DNA of 64,000 nt from positions 992,001 through 1,056,000 of the forward strand of contig NZ_SJPX01000005.1 of assembly GCF_007860175.1 (NCBI RefSeq). The letters are read 5' to 3'. The DNA comes from Rubripirellula reticaptiva. GTDB taxonomy: Bacteria; Planctomycetota; Planctomycetia; Pirellulales; Pirellulaceae. A program made the translations under genes and the position numbers. The notes under the pieces were generated by a model. That model searched no databases, had not been told where the DNA came from, and worked only from the letters and a program-made list of their open reading frames with translations. Positions 28,684 to 38,125 of this stretch are shown here, one piece after another; positions within the stretch are counted from its first letter, which is position 1; each line of letters opens with the position of its first letter.

Positions 28684-30897
28684 TCACATCGAGTTTGAAA
28701 GCATCAACGCCGCGTCGAATCCCTGATCCCTGATCGACAGTTCGCTCCGTCCCTTAGTTTTTTCATCGCGAGTCGTGGTTTCGCCCGCAATGTCCAGGTA
28801 AGTCGCGTCACCCGCCAACGCCTTCCATCGGCTGAGGTGCATAATCAACAACTGCGGGTCACTCTGTGGCGAAGCAATGAATTGCAACTGAGCTAAGCCA
28901 AGATGCACATCCTTCAACAATCCACACGATTGCCGGGCCAACAGCAAATGCTGATACGCCGGCTTCAACAACTCACCAACCTCTTGGTTGGACTGGATCA
29001 CATTGACAAGTTTGGTGGCATCACGAGACTCGAGTCGCCGAAGAAAAGCCGGCAACTCAATCAAGGGCACATCGCGAATCTGTCGCAATGTAGGATCCGT
29101 TTCAGTACGTCTGTAAAACTCACTGACTTGCCAAGATGCCAACTGAAGATGCCCTTCGGCATCGTCCCACCGTCGTCCAAGCCCCGACACCAATCGATCA
29201 AGCTCAATCTCATCCGACTTGGACTTGCCGAGCCCCTCGACCATGATGCCGCGATGAGCCCCCTGAATCCCTGAAGCCGCGTGCATGTCAAAAACACCGA
29301 TTAGCAGAAGAGCCAGAGTGGCAATGCTTAGCAGTTCAAAAGGCCACCGCTCCTGCAACTGCTGCAGAACTCCCTTTCGATTGAAATCTCGATCAACGTC
29401 CGCCACCCCCACGCCATTGCTAGAGTCCGAGAGGTGACTAAATGCAATTCCCATCAACATCGAAAATGCGATCAGGTTCGAAAAAATAAACAGTCCGAAG
29501 TCAAACATATTGGACAGCATTTGCGAAATCACCAACGCAAACCCCATCACTCCCTGAACCCACAACACTTTTGAATCCGACTGACATTCGGATTCAGCTT
29601 CGACGGCGTCTGCGTCGCCTGCGTCCGCGTCGTCTGATGCGATCGCCAGTCTCATCTGACGCACAGACGCGTAACATGCAGCAGCAAATCCTGCGACCAA
29701 CCACAGCATCCCAACACTCCCCGCGACAGCCATGCTTTCCAACAACGCATTTTCAGCGTGCACGAAGTTCACCTGACCGACACTCGAAACAATGACGGGA
29801 CGAACATATTCAAATGTCCCCAATCCGCTTCCAAATCCCGGAAACTGCCGATACACAGCAAGGGCATCTTGCCACAACCCAACGCGTCCGTCCGATGCCA
29901 GCGAGTCAACGTCGACCAGATCGTCGTAGGCTTCGCCAACCATGTCCTTCTGGCCAGCAAAAATGGCGACCATGACACCGACAATCATAAAGCCAAGCAC
30001 AACGGCCATCAGTTGGCCGACCTTACCACGTGCTGTCTGAGCCACCGTATAGGCAATGCCAACCGATAACGACGCTATCAATCCCCCCCGACTGCCGCAC
30101 GCGGCGATCCCACCGATGATCGTAACAACGCAAATCACAGCAACGCAGCGAAGCGTAAGCAATCGAAAAGATTGACTCTCGGCACCCGAGTCATCTTGGA
30201 CTTCGGCCGCATCAAAATCGTCCGCCGGTTTCCAAATCAAAGCAGTCCAAGCAACGGCCGCCACTAACATGATGCAAAGAAATCCGGCCGCATTGTTCGC
30301 GTTGGCGAACGGACCAAAACAGCTTCCCGGTGCATCGACAAGATTCAATAGCGTACCGGGCGATGTCATCCGAAACGCCATCCCAAGGTAGGACAGGGCC
30401 GCACCAAAAACCGCAAAAGCCCCAACGACCATCCGAATCGCCGCTGCTGTCCGAAATAGCTGCGAGGAAACAATCACGACGGCAACAGCGGCCGTTAACT
30501 GCCAAAGCTCTAACCGAGTCGACGCGGGATAGACACTGATCGTCGCTGTCGAAACTACTGCCAAATCGCTCGACGAAGTCCCAGGGTCGGCGACAAAAAG
30601 CTCCTGCAGCCTGTTCGACATGGGACTGAGCGACGATACCCAATGCGTTGGAATGGGCGTGATCTGAATCATTCCCATGGCGATCAGACCAAACAGCGTG
30701 ACCGCCGGAAACGATAGCCGACAATCATGCTGGGTCCGAAAACGGCTAACCGCCGACGCAGCAACGATTGCGATCGTTGCGGTCATCGCGACAAACTGAA
30801 CACTCAGCGAAGTACCGCCAAACGCAAGCGTGCACCCAGCCAACAAAGCGATCAATCCGGTGGCGGAAAACCACCAAACAACCCTGTCAGCATTCAT
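28684..30897 (-). CDS. O-antigen ligase/polymerase-like membrane protein (Wzy_C)
   Basis: A 737-residue polytopic membrane protein with about 11-13 hydrophobic segments. Features of the O-antigen ligase/Wzy family are FGPFANANNAAGFL (about 194-207), CGSRGG (267-272) and a periplasmic FPGFGSGLGTFEYVRP...FVHAENALLE block (about 352-387). These proteins polymerise or ligate lipid-linked glycans, or glycosylate proteins, outside the cytoplasm. The C-terminal 200 residues (after the last transmembrane segment at about 540) are soluble and helical. It is immediately upstream of the TPR gene (11 bp), implying an operon. The glycan acceptor cannot be told. Confidence 0.85.
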   Translation of the reverse strand: MNADRVVWWFSATGLIALLAGCTLAFGGTSLSVQFVAMTATIAIVAASAVSRFRTQHDCRLSFPAVTLFGLIAMGMIQITPIPTHWVSSLSPMSNRLQELFVADPGTSSSDLAVVSTATISVYPASTRLELWQLTAAVAVVIVSSQLFRTAAAIRMVVGAFAVFGAALSYLGMAFRMTSPGTLLNLVDAPGSCFGPFANANNAAGFLCIMLVAAVAWTALIWKPADDFDAAEVQDDSGAESQSFRLLTLRCVAVICVVTIIGGIAACGSRGGLIASLSVGIAYTVAQTARGKVGQLMAVVLGFMIVGVMVAIFAGQKDMVGEAYDDLVDVDSLASDGRVGLWQDALAVYRQFPGFGSGLGTFEYVRPVIVSSVGQVNFVHAENALLESMAVAGSVGMLWLVAGFAAACYASVRQMRLAIASDDADAGDADAVEAESECQSDSKVLWVQGVMGFALVISQMLSNMFDFGLFIFSNLIAFSMLMGIAFSHLSDSSNGVGVADVDRDFNRKGVLQQLQERWPFELLSIATLALLLIGVFDMHAASGIQGAHRGIMVEGLGKSKSDEIELDRLVSGLGRRWDDAEGHLQLASWQVSEFYRRTETDPTLRQIRDVPLIELPAFLRRLESRDATKLVNVIQSNQEVGELLKPAYQHLLLARQSCGLLKDVHLGLAQLQFIASPQSDPQLLIMHLSRWKALAGDATYLDIAGETTTRDEKTKGRSELSIRDQGFDAALMLSNSM

Positions 30898-31042
30898 GGG
30901 GGTATTTCTGATTTGGCGCCAACGAGGCTAGTTTGATCAGTAAAGAAACACGGAACGCCCGCGATGCGGGATGTTCATCGAACACACTTCCAGCAAAACC
31001 GACACAATGTTGCACCGGAGCAAACATCAACTTTGCCCAAGT

Positions 31043-32398
31043 TCAATAAACCCTAAAATCAGAAGTTGGCGTCTCGGGGATCTCATTTTCAGGAAGCGTG
31101 AATCCCTTGACGGGGAATTCAAGGATGTAGAAAGAAACAAACGAGACACTTGCCTCTCGATCCCCGCCGGGCCCAACTCGATCATTAAACTCCATATTGA
31201 TTGAACGAAGCTCGTCAGGATCAAACTTCACAAGCTCGTTGGCTTCCGCCAAAGCAGCCTCGAGGTTGGACAAATAGCTGTCAAAGTCTGCCTCTTGATC
31301 CAAACGATTGACGATCCCGTCGGGAACTCCCTCTGGTCCGGTAATGTCCTGAAAACTGAACTTGAAAAATTGAGCATTGGGAACGCCAAACGAGTGCGAG
31401 TCGTCGATGTAATCGTTGGTCAAAAGTTGACCAACCCGTTCAAAGTAAGGAGCCTCCGACTGTCCACCAGCGAACGCATTCAATCCGGACGTCGCATTAC
31501 CAGCGGAGGAAACCGTTGACGAAGTTCCAGAAACACCTGCTGTGCTAGAAAAACTGCCGACGGCCGATGCATCACTCGTGATGACCTTACTTGAAGCACT
31601 TGTACCGGCGGATGAAAAACCGCCGCTGCTCAATCCACCGGATCCATTGGCGACCGCCCCTGACGAACGCACACCCGAAGAACGCGCGCCTTGCGATCCA
31701 CCGCCGCTCGACCTTCGACTTGCTCCTCTGCTGATGCTAGAAGCCTGCCCAATACGATTGCTAGTGGTTCCAGGTGCAAAAAAAGTCGCAGACGATTGGC
31801 TCGATCCTATGTCAGCGATTGAAAAATCGGCGGACTTTGGCGACACACCTTCTCGCAATCCTATCGTCGAACCGAAACCGGCAACTTGCTTTTCCCCGTG
31901 GCCGTCCTCTTGCACACCCTGCCCAAAAGAATCCGATAACGACGTCGTTGACGGCGACTTCGCGACCGAACGACGGAAGAAAATGTCGTCAAACGATTTC
32001 GACTCAAAATCGGGTGGCTGCAAATCGTCAACCAACTTCTGAAGAACCGAATCGCCCGCCAACCCATCCGCAGAGCGATTGAAGGCATCCAACGAAACGG
32101 CGACGGAAAGAGAATCTGAGTTTGACGACTGCGGCGTGCTCGATGGCGAACGCTCGTCCAGCGGCGTCAGATCATCAATCGTTAGCGGCAGCGTTAAGCG
32201 ACTCAAGAGCGGCCCTTTGCTGGGCTGATTTTCCGCTTCGGCGGCAGGCAAAACAGCTTCTGCCGACACAGCGGCACTCAAGGGATCAAGGTTAGCTGAC
32301 GTTTTTGGCGTTAAACCCGGAGCCGAAAACACGACGGAAGAAGCAAAAGCGATTGCTCCGAACCCTCCGATCCACCCGGGATATGACATAGCTGACAT
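31043..32398 (-). CDS. Ser/Gly-rich secreted protein of unknown function
   Basis: About 451 residues. The start at 32398 gives a hydrophobic signal-like stretch (YPGWIGGFGAIAFASSVVFSAPG). Residues about 200-310 are extremely Ser/Gly/Ala-rich (repeats such as SSGVRSSG and SSGGFSSAG), a composition typical of extracellular or O-glycosylated proteins. The C-terminal 115 residues (FGVPNAQFFKFSFQDITGPEG onward) look folded, acidic and lead to FRVY. No catalytic motif is recognised. The reading frame extends to 32503 but that part is not signal-like. It is upstream of the Wzy-like and TPR genes, same strand. Confidence 0.7.
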   Translation of the reverse strand: MSAMSYPGWIGGFGAIAFASSVVFSAPGLTPKTSANLDPLSAAVSAEAVLPAAEAENQPSKGPLLSRLTLPLTIDDLTPLDERSPSSTPQSSNSDSLSVAVSLDAFNRSADGLAGDSVLQKLVDDLQPPDFESKSFDDIFFRRSVAKSPSTTSLSDSFGQGVQEDGHGEKQVAGFGSTIGLREGVSPKSADFSIADIGSSQSSATFFAPGTTSNRIGQASSISRGASRRSSGGGSQGARSSGVRSSGAVANGSGGLSSGGFSSAGTSASSKVITSDASAVGSFSSTAGVSGTSSTVSSAGNATSGLNAFAGGQSEAPYFERVGQLLTNDYIDDSHSFGVPNAQFFKFSFQDITGPEGVPDGIVNRLDQEADFDSYLSNLEAALAEANELVKFDPDELRSINMEFNDRVGPGGDREASVSFVSFYILEFPVKGFTLPENEIPETPTSDFRVY

Positions 32399-32867
32399 CA
32401 AGATTCCCCACGCAAACAACGGTTTATGACTTAGGTCACCTCCATCCGGCTGGCGCATTTGTTTTGCAACAACGCCATGCGAATGCGGCGGCTCGGCAAT
32501 CAAAGAGAGCAGCCCCCCCGACCCACACAGATGCTATCCATCCACCGTTCGGGTGGCAAATGGGCAAACTGAAAACTTTACGCTGTATTCATTTCGGCAA
32601 CACTAAACCGACCCTGCAGCACCCTAACGGAACTCTATCCGCCGTAAATCGACTTTCGCCCTACCCCGCATACGTCGCAGCCTTCGTTTATTCCCGGACT
32701 CGACACTTAGGTTTCGCTGGCTTGAGCCAGATTCCCGGGGGGGTGCAGCTACCTCAGACGCGATTCCAACGGCGTGCTAGACCTATGACGCTGGGGCGAT
32801 CAGGGGTCTAATCTGCGTTCGTCTTTCGTTACCCCCCGCAGTGTCTCCTTGGACAAGGATGATTTCC
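32399..32867. other. divergent spacer with no supported gene
   Basis: 469 bp between the Ser/Gly-rich gene and the 32868 gene. It holds C-rich and G-rich runs (32507-32518 and 32736-32745) but no tRNA, known riboswitch or credible ORF; the 115-residue plus-strand frame at 32464 shows no protein-like composition or ribosome binding site. Promoters for both flanking genes are expected here. Confidence 0.45.
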
Positions 32868-33401
32868 ATGTCGATGAACCCAAACAACCAATTCGATGCC
32901 AACCCGAATGCCCCCGGAAACTCCGGCTCCTACGGCCAGGCTCCGCCCAAGAAAAGCAAAGCCAAATTCTGGCTACTAGGCTGCGGAATTACTGGGTTGG
33001 TGGGGATCCTGGTTTGTTGCGGCGGCAGCATCCTGATGACCCAGTTCGGGCTGTCGGTGCTGGCGGGCGAATTCCAAAAACAATTGGAAGGTAATCCTGT
33101 CATTGCCGAACACATCGGCGACATCGACTCGTTTAGCATGAATTGGTCCGACACGATCCAAGCCGCTCAAAGCGCCGACAGCGGTGCCGAAGAATTGGCG
33201 TTTGCGATCTCGGGCAGCAAGGGATCGGGAAAGGTCATGATCCAGCAAGATAAGTCGGGCGACGGCACCGGCATGCAATCCGCTGTCCTGGTCATGGATG
33301 ACGGCGAACGTTATCCCATTGAACTTGCCGCCAATCCGGCTGATGACCTGAACATGGACGATATCTTCGACGAAGGTGAACTTCCTGTCGAAATTCAGTA
33401 G
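32868..33401 (+). CDS. small single-pass membrane protein (possibly Coa1/Tim21-like)
   Basis: A 177-residue protein. Asn/Pro-rich cytoplasmic residues (1-28), KKSKAKFWLL, then one hydrophobic segment (about 31-52, with GLVGILVCCGG). The soluble domain includes NPVIAEHIGDI and AISGSKGSGKVMIQQ, which loosely resembles the Coa1/Tim21-like fold seen in planctomycete membrane proteins; the resemblance is weak. The start at 32868 has AAGGA eight bases upstream; the frame also includes an earlier codon at 32841. The function is unknown. Confidence 0.65.
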   Translation: MSMNPNNQFDANPNAPGNSGSYGQAPPKKSKAKFWLLGCGITGLVGILVCCGGSILMTQFGLSVLAGEFQKQLEGNPVIAEHIGDIDSFSMNWSDTIQAAQSADSGAEELAFAISGSKGSGKVMIQQDKSGDGTGMQSAVLVMDDGERYPIELAANPADDLNMDDIFDEGELPVEIQ

Positions 33402-33522
33402 GCCAGTTCAGTTGATACGCTTCCTGCAGTCGCCCACTTCTAACGCGGACTTAACCGCCAACCGGAAAGCTACATTTGCAGGTTAACTCATTTCACCCCA
33501 TTTCACGACAAGAGAATTCATC

Positions 33523-33954
33523 ATGAAAGTTGCAACTTTCGACACCACCAAAGGCATCATCAAGATTGAACTGTTTGACGATAAGACTCCGAAGACAGTC
33601 GAAAACTTTGAAACACTTTGCGCCAAGAATTACTACGACGGCTTGAAGTTCCACCGCGTCATTCCTGACTTCATGATCCAAGGCGGATGCCCGCAAGGAA
33701 CCGGCACAGGCGGACCAGGATACAAGTTCGAAGACGAATTTCATCCTGAACTAAAGCACGATGGCCCCGGCGTTTTGTCGATGGCCAACGCTGGTCCGAA
33801 CACCAACGGATCGCAGTTCTTCATCACTCACGTCGCCACGCCTCACCTCAACAATAAGCACAGCGTGTTTGGCAAAGTGATCGAAGGCCAAGACGTGGTC
33901 GACGCGATCGAAATGGGCGACACGATGACCACAGTGACGGTCACGGAAGAGTAG
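33523..33954 (+). CDS. ppiB: cyclophilin-type peptidyl-prolyl cis-trans isomerase
   Basis: A 143-residue minimal cyclophilin without a signal peptide, so cytoplasmic. It contains [13 protein letters not shown] (active-site Arg/Phe/Gln), [31 protein letters not shown] and [10 protein letters not shown]. It catalyses proline isomerisation. AAGAGA lies upstream of the ATG. The SGNH gene starts 7 bp after its stop, so they may be cotranscribed. Confidence 0.95.
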   Translation: MKVATFDTTKGIIKIELFDDKTPKTVENFETLCAKNYYDGLKFHRVIPDFMIQGGCPQGTGTGGPGYKFEDEFHPELKHDGPGVLSMANAGPNTNGSQFFITHVATPHLNNKHSVFGKVIEGQDVVDAIEMGDTMTTVTVTEE

Positions 33955-33961
33955 GCCAGCC

Positions 33962-34915
33962 ATGCTGGTTCGGTGGATCAGTGGTGCATTAATCGGCACG
34001 TTTTTCATTGCGATCACGTCGCCGATATTTGTGCGAAGCTATTTGCCGCGGCAACTCAACCGCGGCGTTTGGACTTTGCCGGCCGGATCGGAATACCGCT
34101 GGCGAAGTGAAGGCTACGCCACGACCGCCATCGGGCCACACGGCATGCCCGGCAAGGCCGCTGTCCCACCGACAAGCCAAACGGGCAAGCGAATTGCGCT
34201 GTGGGGCGATTCGCAAGCCGAAGGTGTCTGTGTCGATGACGACCAGAAAATCTTTTCGCTCGTCGAGCAAAAAAGCGATGGGCAATCGAGCGTCTTTCCT
34301 CTTGCCCAAAGCGGTGACGATCTGGGTGACTGGATCCGCCAAATGCCTTGGGCAGACCAGACGCTTAGTGTCACCGATCATGCGTTGGTGATCGCGGAAC
34401 TGTCGGATCTGCATCTCAGTGAGCGACGACCGGATCCACCCCATTGGTCGCAAAGTGCATCGACCAATTTGCCTGCCTTCATCCTCGCCGCTGCTCGCAA
34501 CCTGGCAATGGATGCGGACGGTAGTCGCAGGCGACTTCGGTTTAGCGTGGGGCCGGTTCAAGTTGAGCCGTCGGTTGTCTCGCCGAGCCAAACACCGGCA
34601 ACCTTTGCCGACCAACTGCGGCAATTGCGAAGTGCCACGTCGGGCAGAATCACGATCTTCTACGCACCGAAATTGCCGGAAGTCAACGGCGACGAGGTGC
34701 GCACTCACGACGGAGACGACGCAGCGTTCGAGGTGATGCGATCAAACGCTAACGAGCTTGGCATCGCCGTCGTCGACATTCGTCCCGCTCTGATCGAATC
34801 AGCAGAACATGGCAACTGGCCGCATGGTTTCCACAATGGGCGAATTGGCAGCGGACACCTAAACGCGACTGGCAATGCGATTGTTGCCAACGCGATCCGC
34901 GAGTGCTTGCAATAG
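33962..34915 (+). CDS. SGNH-hydrolase-like membrane-anchored protein
   Basis: A 317-residue protein with an N-terminal hydrophobic anchor (WISGALIGTFFIAITSPIFV). Block I of SGNH hydrolases is seen as ALWGDSQAEG near residue 80 and the C-terminal GHLNATGN (about 299-306) fits the block with the catalytic His. Neighbouring MBOAT at 34926 makes an AlgI/AlgJ-like (or PatA/PatB-like) pair that O-acetylates extracellular glycans; this protein would be the periplasmic acetyl transferase part. The substrate is unknown. Confidence 0.75.
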   Translation: MLVRWISGALIGTFFIAITSPIFVRSYLPRQLNRGVWTLPAGSEYRWRSEGYATTAIGPHGMPGKAAVPPTSQTGKRIALWGDSQAEGVCVDDDQKIFSLVEQKSDGQSSVFPLAQSGDDLGDWIRQMPWADQTLSVTDHALVIAELSDLHLSERRPDPPHWSQSASTNLPAFILAAARNLAMDADGSRRRLRFSVGPVQVEPSVVSPSQTPATFADQLRQLRSATSGRITIFYAPKLPEVNGDEVRTHDGDDAAFEVMRSNANELGIAVVDIRPALIESAEHGNWPHGFHNGRIGSGHLNATGNAIVANAIRECLQ

Positions 34916-34925
34916 ACTTTTCAGC

Positions 34926-36314
34926 ATGATTTTTACGCAAGCCGAATTCCTCGTTTTCTTCTGCGTCGTGCTTATTGCGACTTGGCTGTGCCGCCTGCGA
35001 TGGGCTCGCAACACGGTTCTGCTGCTGGCCAGCTACTATTTCTATGCATACTGGGACATCCGCTTTTGCGGCTTGCTGGTCCTGTCGACTGCCATCGACT
35101 ACACCGCTGGCAAAAAGATCCAAGCAAGCGACAGCCCTACGGTGCATAAACGATGGCTGACCCTCAGCATCATCGCCAACCTTGGCATGCTTGGCTTTTT
35201 CAAATACTGCAACTTCTTCATCGATTCTGCGTCGCTGATCTTGGAACCGCTCGGCGTCAGCACCACGACGCTACCAATCCTGTTGCCGGTTGGAATATCG
35301 TTCTACACCTTTCAAACGATGTCCTACACGATCGACGTTTATCGGCGCAAGTTGCGCGCGGTCGATCACCCCTTGGACTTTGCACTGTACGTCGCGTTCT
35401 TTCCTCAATTGGTCGCTGGCCCAATTGTCCGCGCGAGAGAACTGCTGCCACAAATCACCGAGCTTCCCGCCTGGTCTCATCGCCGATTCTATGGTGGTTC
35501 GCAACAATTACTGCGTGGCGCCGTCAAGAAAGTCCTGATCGCTGATCGCTTGGGCGAAATGGTAGACGTCGTGTTTGCGGGCCCCGACCTGTACTCCGGT
35601 GCAACCCTTTGGATTGCCGCCATCGCCTATGCCGGCCAAATCTATTACGACTTCGCTGGGTATACCGACATGGCGATCGGTGCGGCGAAGATGTTGGGCT
35701 ATCGATTCCCAGCCAACTTTCGGCATCCGTACATGGCAACGTCGATATCTGATTTCTGGCGTCGCTGGCATATGACTCTGTCGCGTTGGCTGCGCGACTA
35801 CGTGTACATCCCGATCGGCGGCAGCCGCGGTAGCAACGCTGCCACGTATCGCAACCTGATGATCACGATGACGCTAGGCGGGCTATGGCACGGCGCAGCT
35901 TGGACGTTTGTGATTTGGGGCATTTGGCATGGCGTTGCATTGTGCGGCCAGCGACTTGCAAAATCTACACTGAAAAATCCGTTGAACCTGGGTCGCCCGT
36001 TCGATTGGGGCATCACGATGACAGTGGTGCTTGCCGGATGGATTCTCTTTCGCAGCCCCGACCTTCCCTCGGCAATCGAGTATTTCGCCGGGATGATGAC
36101 GTGGCGACCAGGGATCCAGTGGATGCCGCCGTTAACGATCCTAGCGATCACGATCATGGTCGGCGAACACGTCGCTTGGACAACCAAGCTGAGGCGTGCG
36201 ATGCGATTGCCAGTCGACCAATGGTACTCGCCCATTGCGACGACCATGATGCTTTGGTCGTTGGTGCTTTACGCTCCGCAAGGCTTCCGACCGTTTGTCT
36301 ACTTTCAGTTCTGA
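34926..36314 (+). CDS. MBOAT-family membrane O-acyltransferase (AlgI-like)
   Basis: A 462-residue polytopic protein. Family hallmarks include SYYFYAYWD near residue 35, FYTFQTMSYTIDVYR, FFPQLVAGPI, the invariant-His region GLWHGAAWTFVIWGIWHG near residue 320, and FRHPYMATSISDFWRRWH. MBOAT proteins of the AlgI type move acetyl groups across the membrane for O-acetylation of polysaccharide. It starts 10 bp after the SGNH gene. ATG 34926 is chosen; an in-frame ATG at 34875 would overlap the SGNH gene by 41 bp. Confidence 0.93.
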   Translation: MIFTQAEFLVFFCVVLIATWLCRLRWARNTVLLLASYYFYAYWDIRFCGLLVLSTAIDYTAGKKIQASDSPTVHKRWLTLSIIANLGMLGFFKYCNFFIDSASLILEPLGVSTTTLPILLPVGISFYTFQTMSYTIDVYRRKLRAVDHPLDFALYVAFFPQLVAGPIVRARELLPQITELPAWSHRRFYGGSQQLLRGAVKKVLIADRLGEMVDVVFAGPDLYSGATLWIAAIAYAGQIYYDFAGYTDMAIGAAKMLGYRFPANFRHPYMATSISDFWRRWHMTLSRWLRDYVYIPIGGSRGSNAATYRNLMITMTLGGLWHGAAWTFVIWGIWHGVALCGQRLAKSTLKNPLNLGRPFDWGITMTVVLAGWILFRSPDLPSAIEYFAGMMTWRPGIQWMPPLTILAITIMVGEHVAWTTKLRRAMRLPVDQWYSPIATTMMLWSLVLYAPQGFRPFVYFQF

Positions 36315-36328
36315 TCTGGATTTCCAAA

Positions 36329-37318
36329 TCAGACTTCAGGTCGAGACCACAGATGGTCCATTCGCCGCCAACGGGCAAGTGAGTCTCGCATTTGCCAATA
36401 CAGCTTGGGCCAGCGAAACGTTGCCCAAGTGACGAACGGCAACAACATAATAACGACCAAGAAGGTCATGACTTCGTAGGCAAGAAGATAGCTTTCGATC
36501 CGTTGGAATGAGCGAAGTCGACTGAGAATCTGCACTGGCACCGCAATCATCACCGCAATGACTCCGGTATAGAACAGCATCTTTGCAATGCCGAACTGAA
36601 ATCGACCATCACCTTCGTTTGTCGAACCATTGCGGGCGTTGCAGACGTTACCAACGATTGACTTGGGCGTGCTGCGCAGACGCGGATCAAGACGTGACCT
36701 GACCAGGATCGCTGCGACCCAACTGCCTATCACCGCAAACAATAGACCGACCCATTCTGCGGAACGGGTGACTTGGCTGCTGTACGTGAACCAAACGTCG
36801 TCGATGGGACGACCTCGCCACACAACGTACTGGATGAACACGCATAATGCGCCGATCACAGCGCCGAGTGAAAACCCAATGAAGAACCCTTTAACCACGA
36901 CCTGCATAACGAGCCTCGTTGGAGCCAGGATTGCAGTCAAGACTCGCAACACCAACCCACCAAACAGGGCTCCCACGACTGTCCAAACAGCGACAGGAAC
37001 AACCAGCGGAAAAAAATATCGCCATGGCAACTGAGTATCCCAAACCAGCCAGACCGCAGGCAATAACTTAAAGACCATCGCGGCGATTGCAAAACTTATC
37101 GCACCGCAGATCGCACCGGTTTCCACTCCGTTGTCGCGGAACTGGCTGGCATGAATCGCCAGTATCAAGTGTTCGGAAAGTTCCGCATCATCATCATTGA
37201 ACGAAACGTCACAATGGCAAGCCGCAACACCGGTGTCCGTGCCGGCAAAACGGTCAAGCAACGGACAGCCGCAGCACGGACAAGCTTTCAGCGATTCGGT
37301 GAAGGCATTCTGGGTCAC
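36329..37318 (-). CDS. polytopic membrane protein with N-terminal Cys cluster
   Basis: A 329-residue protein. Residues 12-36 contain CPCCGCPLLDRF...ACHC, a plausible metal-binding knuckle. About six hydrophobic segments follow (near 72-90, 100-125, 135-165, 190-205, 245-265, 280-300). No family is recognised. It is convergent with the MBOAT gene (14 bp) and 33 bp downstream of the FetB-like gene on the same strand. Confidence 0.65.
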   Translation of the reverse strand: MTQNAFTESLKACPCCGCPLLDRFAGTDTGVAACHCDVSFNDDDAELSEHLILAIHASQFRDNGVETGAICGAISFAIAAMVFKLLPAVWLVWDTQLPWRYFFPLVVPVAVWTVVGALFGGLVLRVLTAILAPTRLVMQVVVKGFFIGFSLGAVIGALCVFIQYVVWRGRPIDDVWFTYSSQVTRSAEWVGLLFAVIGSWVAAILVRSRLDPRLRSTPKSIVGNVCNARNGSTNEGDGRFQFGIAKMLFYTGVIAVMIAVPVQILSRLRSFQRIESYLLAYEVMTFLVVIMLLPFVTWATFRWPKLYWQMRDSLARWRRMDHLWSRPEV

Positions 37319-37351
37319 GATTGCACACTTGCGTCGACGGTCGTAATGAAC

Positions 37352-38125
37352 TCAGACGTTTAGCCGATGGTCGTTGGTGGTCACTTTATGATACGACAGC
37401 AATAACGCAACGATGACTCCCATGGCAATCGCCGCGGCGATCACAAACATAATCATGATCTGATACTTGACCGCTTCGATCGGTGGCGCGCCGGCAAGCA
37501 ATTGGCCTGTCATCATACCAGGGATGCTGACGATGCCGGCAACCGACATCGTGTTCAGGATCGGCACCATCGCGGTTCGCGCCGCGATCGCAAAGGCTTC
37601 TCGCGTCGCTTCCCATCGCGTCGCGCCAAGCGACAAACACATTTCGATTTCGCCGCGACGCGACTTCAGCTCACCCACATAGCGATCGACACCGAGCGAA
37701 ATTCCGGTAAGTGAATTGCCAAGCACCATTCCCAACAACGGAATTACGACCTGGGGCGAATACCAAGGATCCGGACGCACGATCAAACCGATCATCACCG
37801 CCGTCACCAGCCAGCTGCTGGACCAAATCGAAATGATGGTGGTCAGTCGGATCGACGGATACTGATTTTCGATTCGCGAGATCGCTGATAAGCCAGCGAT
37901 CACGGTCATCGCAGCGGCCAGCAACATGACCGGCGGAAAACTTGCCAACGCAAAAATCTGTTTCAGCACCAAACCTAGCAACGACAACTGGACAGCCATA
38001 CGAATTGCACTGACCGCGATTTTTCGGCCTAGCCCCAAACTCAATCGCCACGACATCAGCCCGTTGATGACCAGCAATCCGGCCGCAATCGCCACTTCGC
38101 CCCAAGTCAGCGTCAGATCGTTCAT
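37352..38125 (-). CDS. FetB/YbbM-like ABC transporter permease (UPF0014)
   Basis: A 257-residue membrane protein with about six to seven segments. LGMVLGNSLTGISLGVDRY, then SLGATRWEATREA and VSIPGMMTGQLLAGAPPIEAVKYQ match the UPF0014 (FetB/YbbM) permease family. In E. coli FetAB contributes to iron homeostasis and oxidative stress resistance. The start at 38125 overlaps the ATPase gene stop by 4 bases (ATGA), so they are coupled. The frame extends to 38209 inside the ATPase gene, which is discounted. Confidence 0.92.
   Translation of the reverse strand: MNDLTLTWGEVAIAAGLLVINGLMSWRLSLGLGRKIAVSAIRMAVQLSLLGLVLKQIFALASFPPVMLLAAAMTVIAGLSAISRIENQYPSIRLTTIISIWSSSWLVTAVMIGLIVRPDPWYSPQVVIPLLGMVLGNSLTGISLGVDRYVGELKSRRGEIEMCLSLGATRWEATREAFAIAARTAMVPILNTMSVAGIVSIPGMMTGQLLAGAPPIEAVKYQIMIMFVIAAAIAMGVIVALLLSYHKVTTNDHRLNV

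Noticed and set aside
32464-32811. 115-residue plus-strand ORF in the spacer upstream of the small membrane protein
   Set aside because: No ribosome binding site, no protein-like composition and no family; C/G runs dominate.
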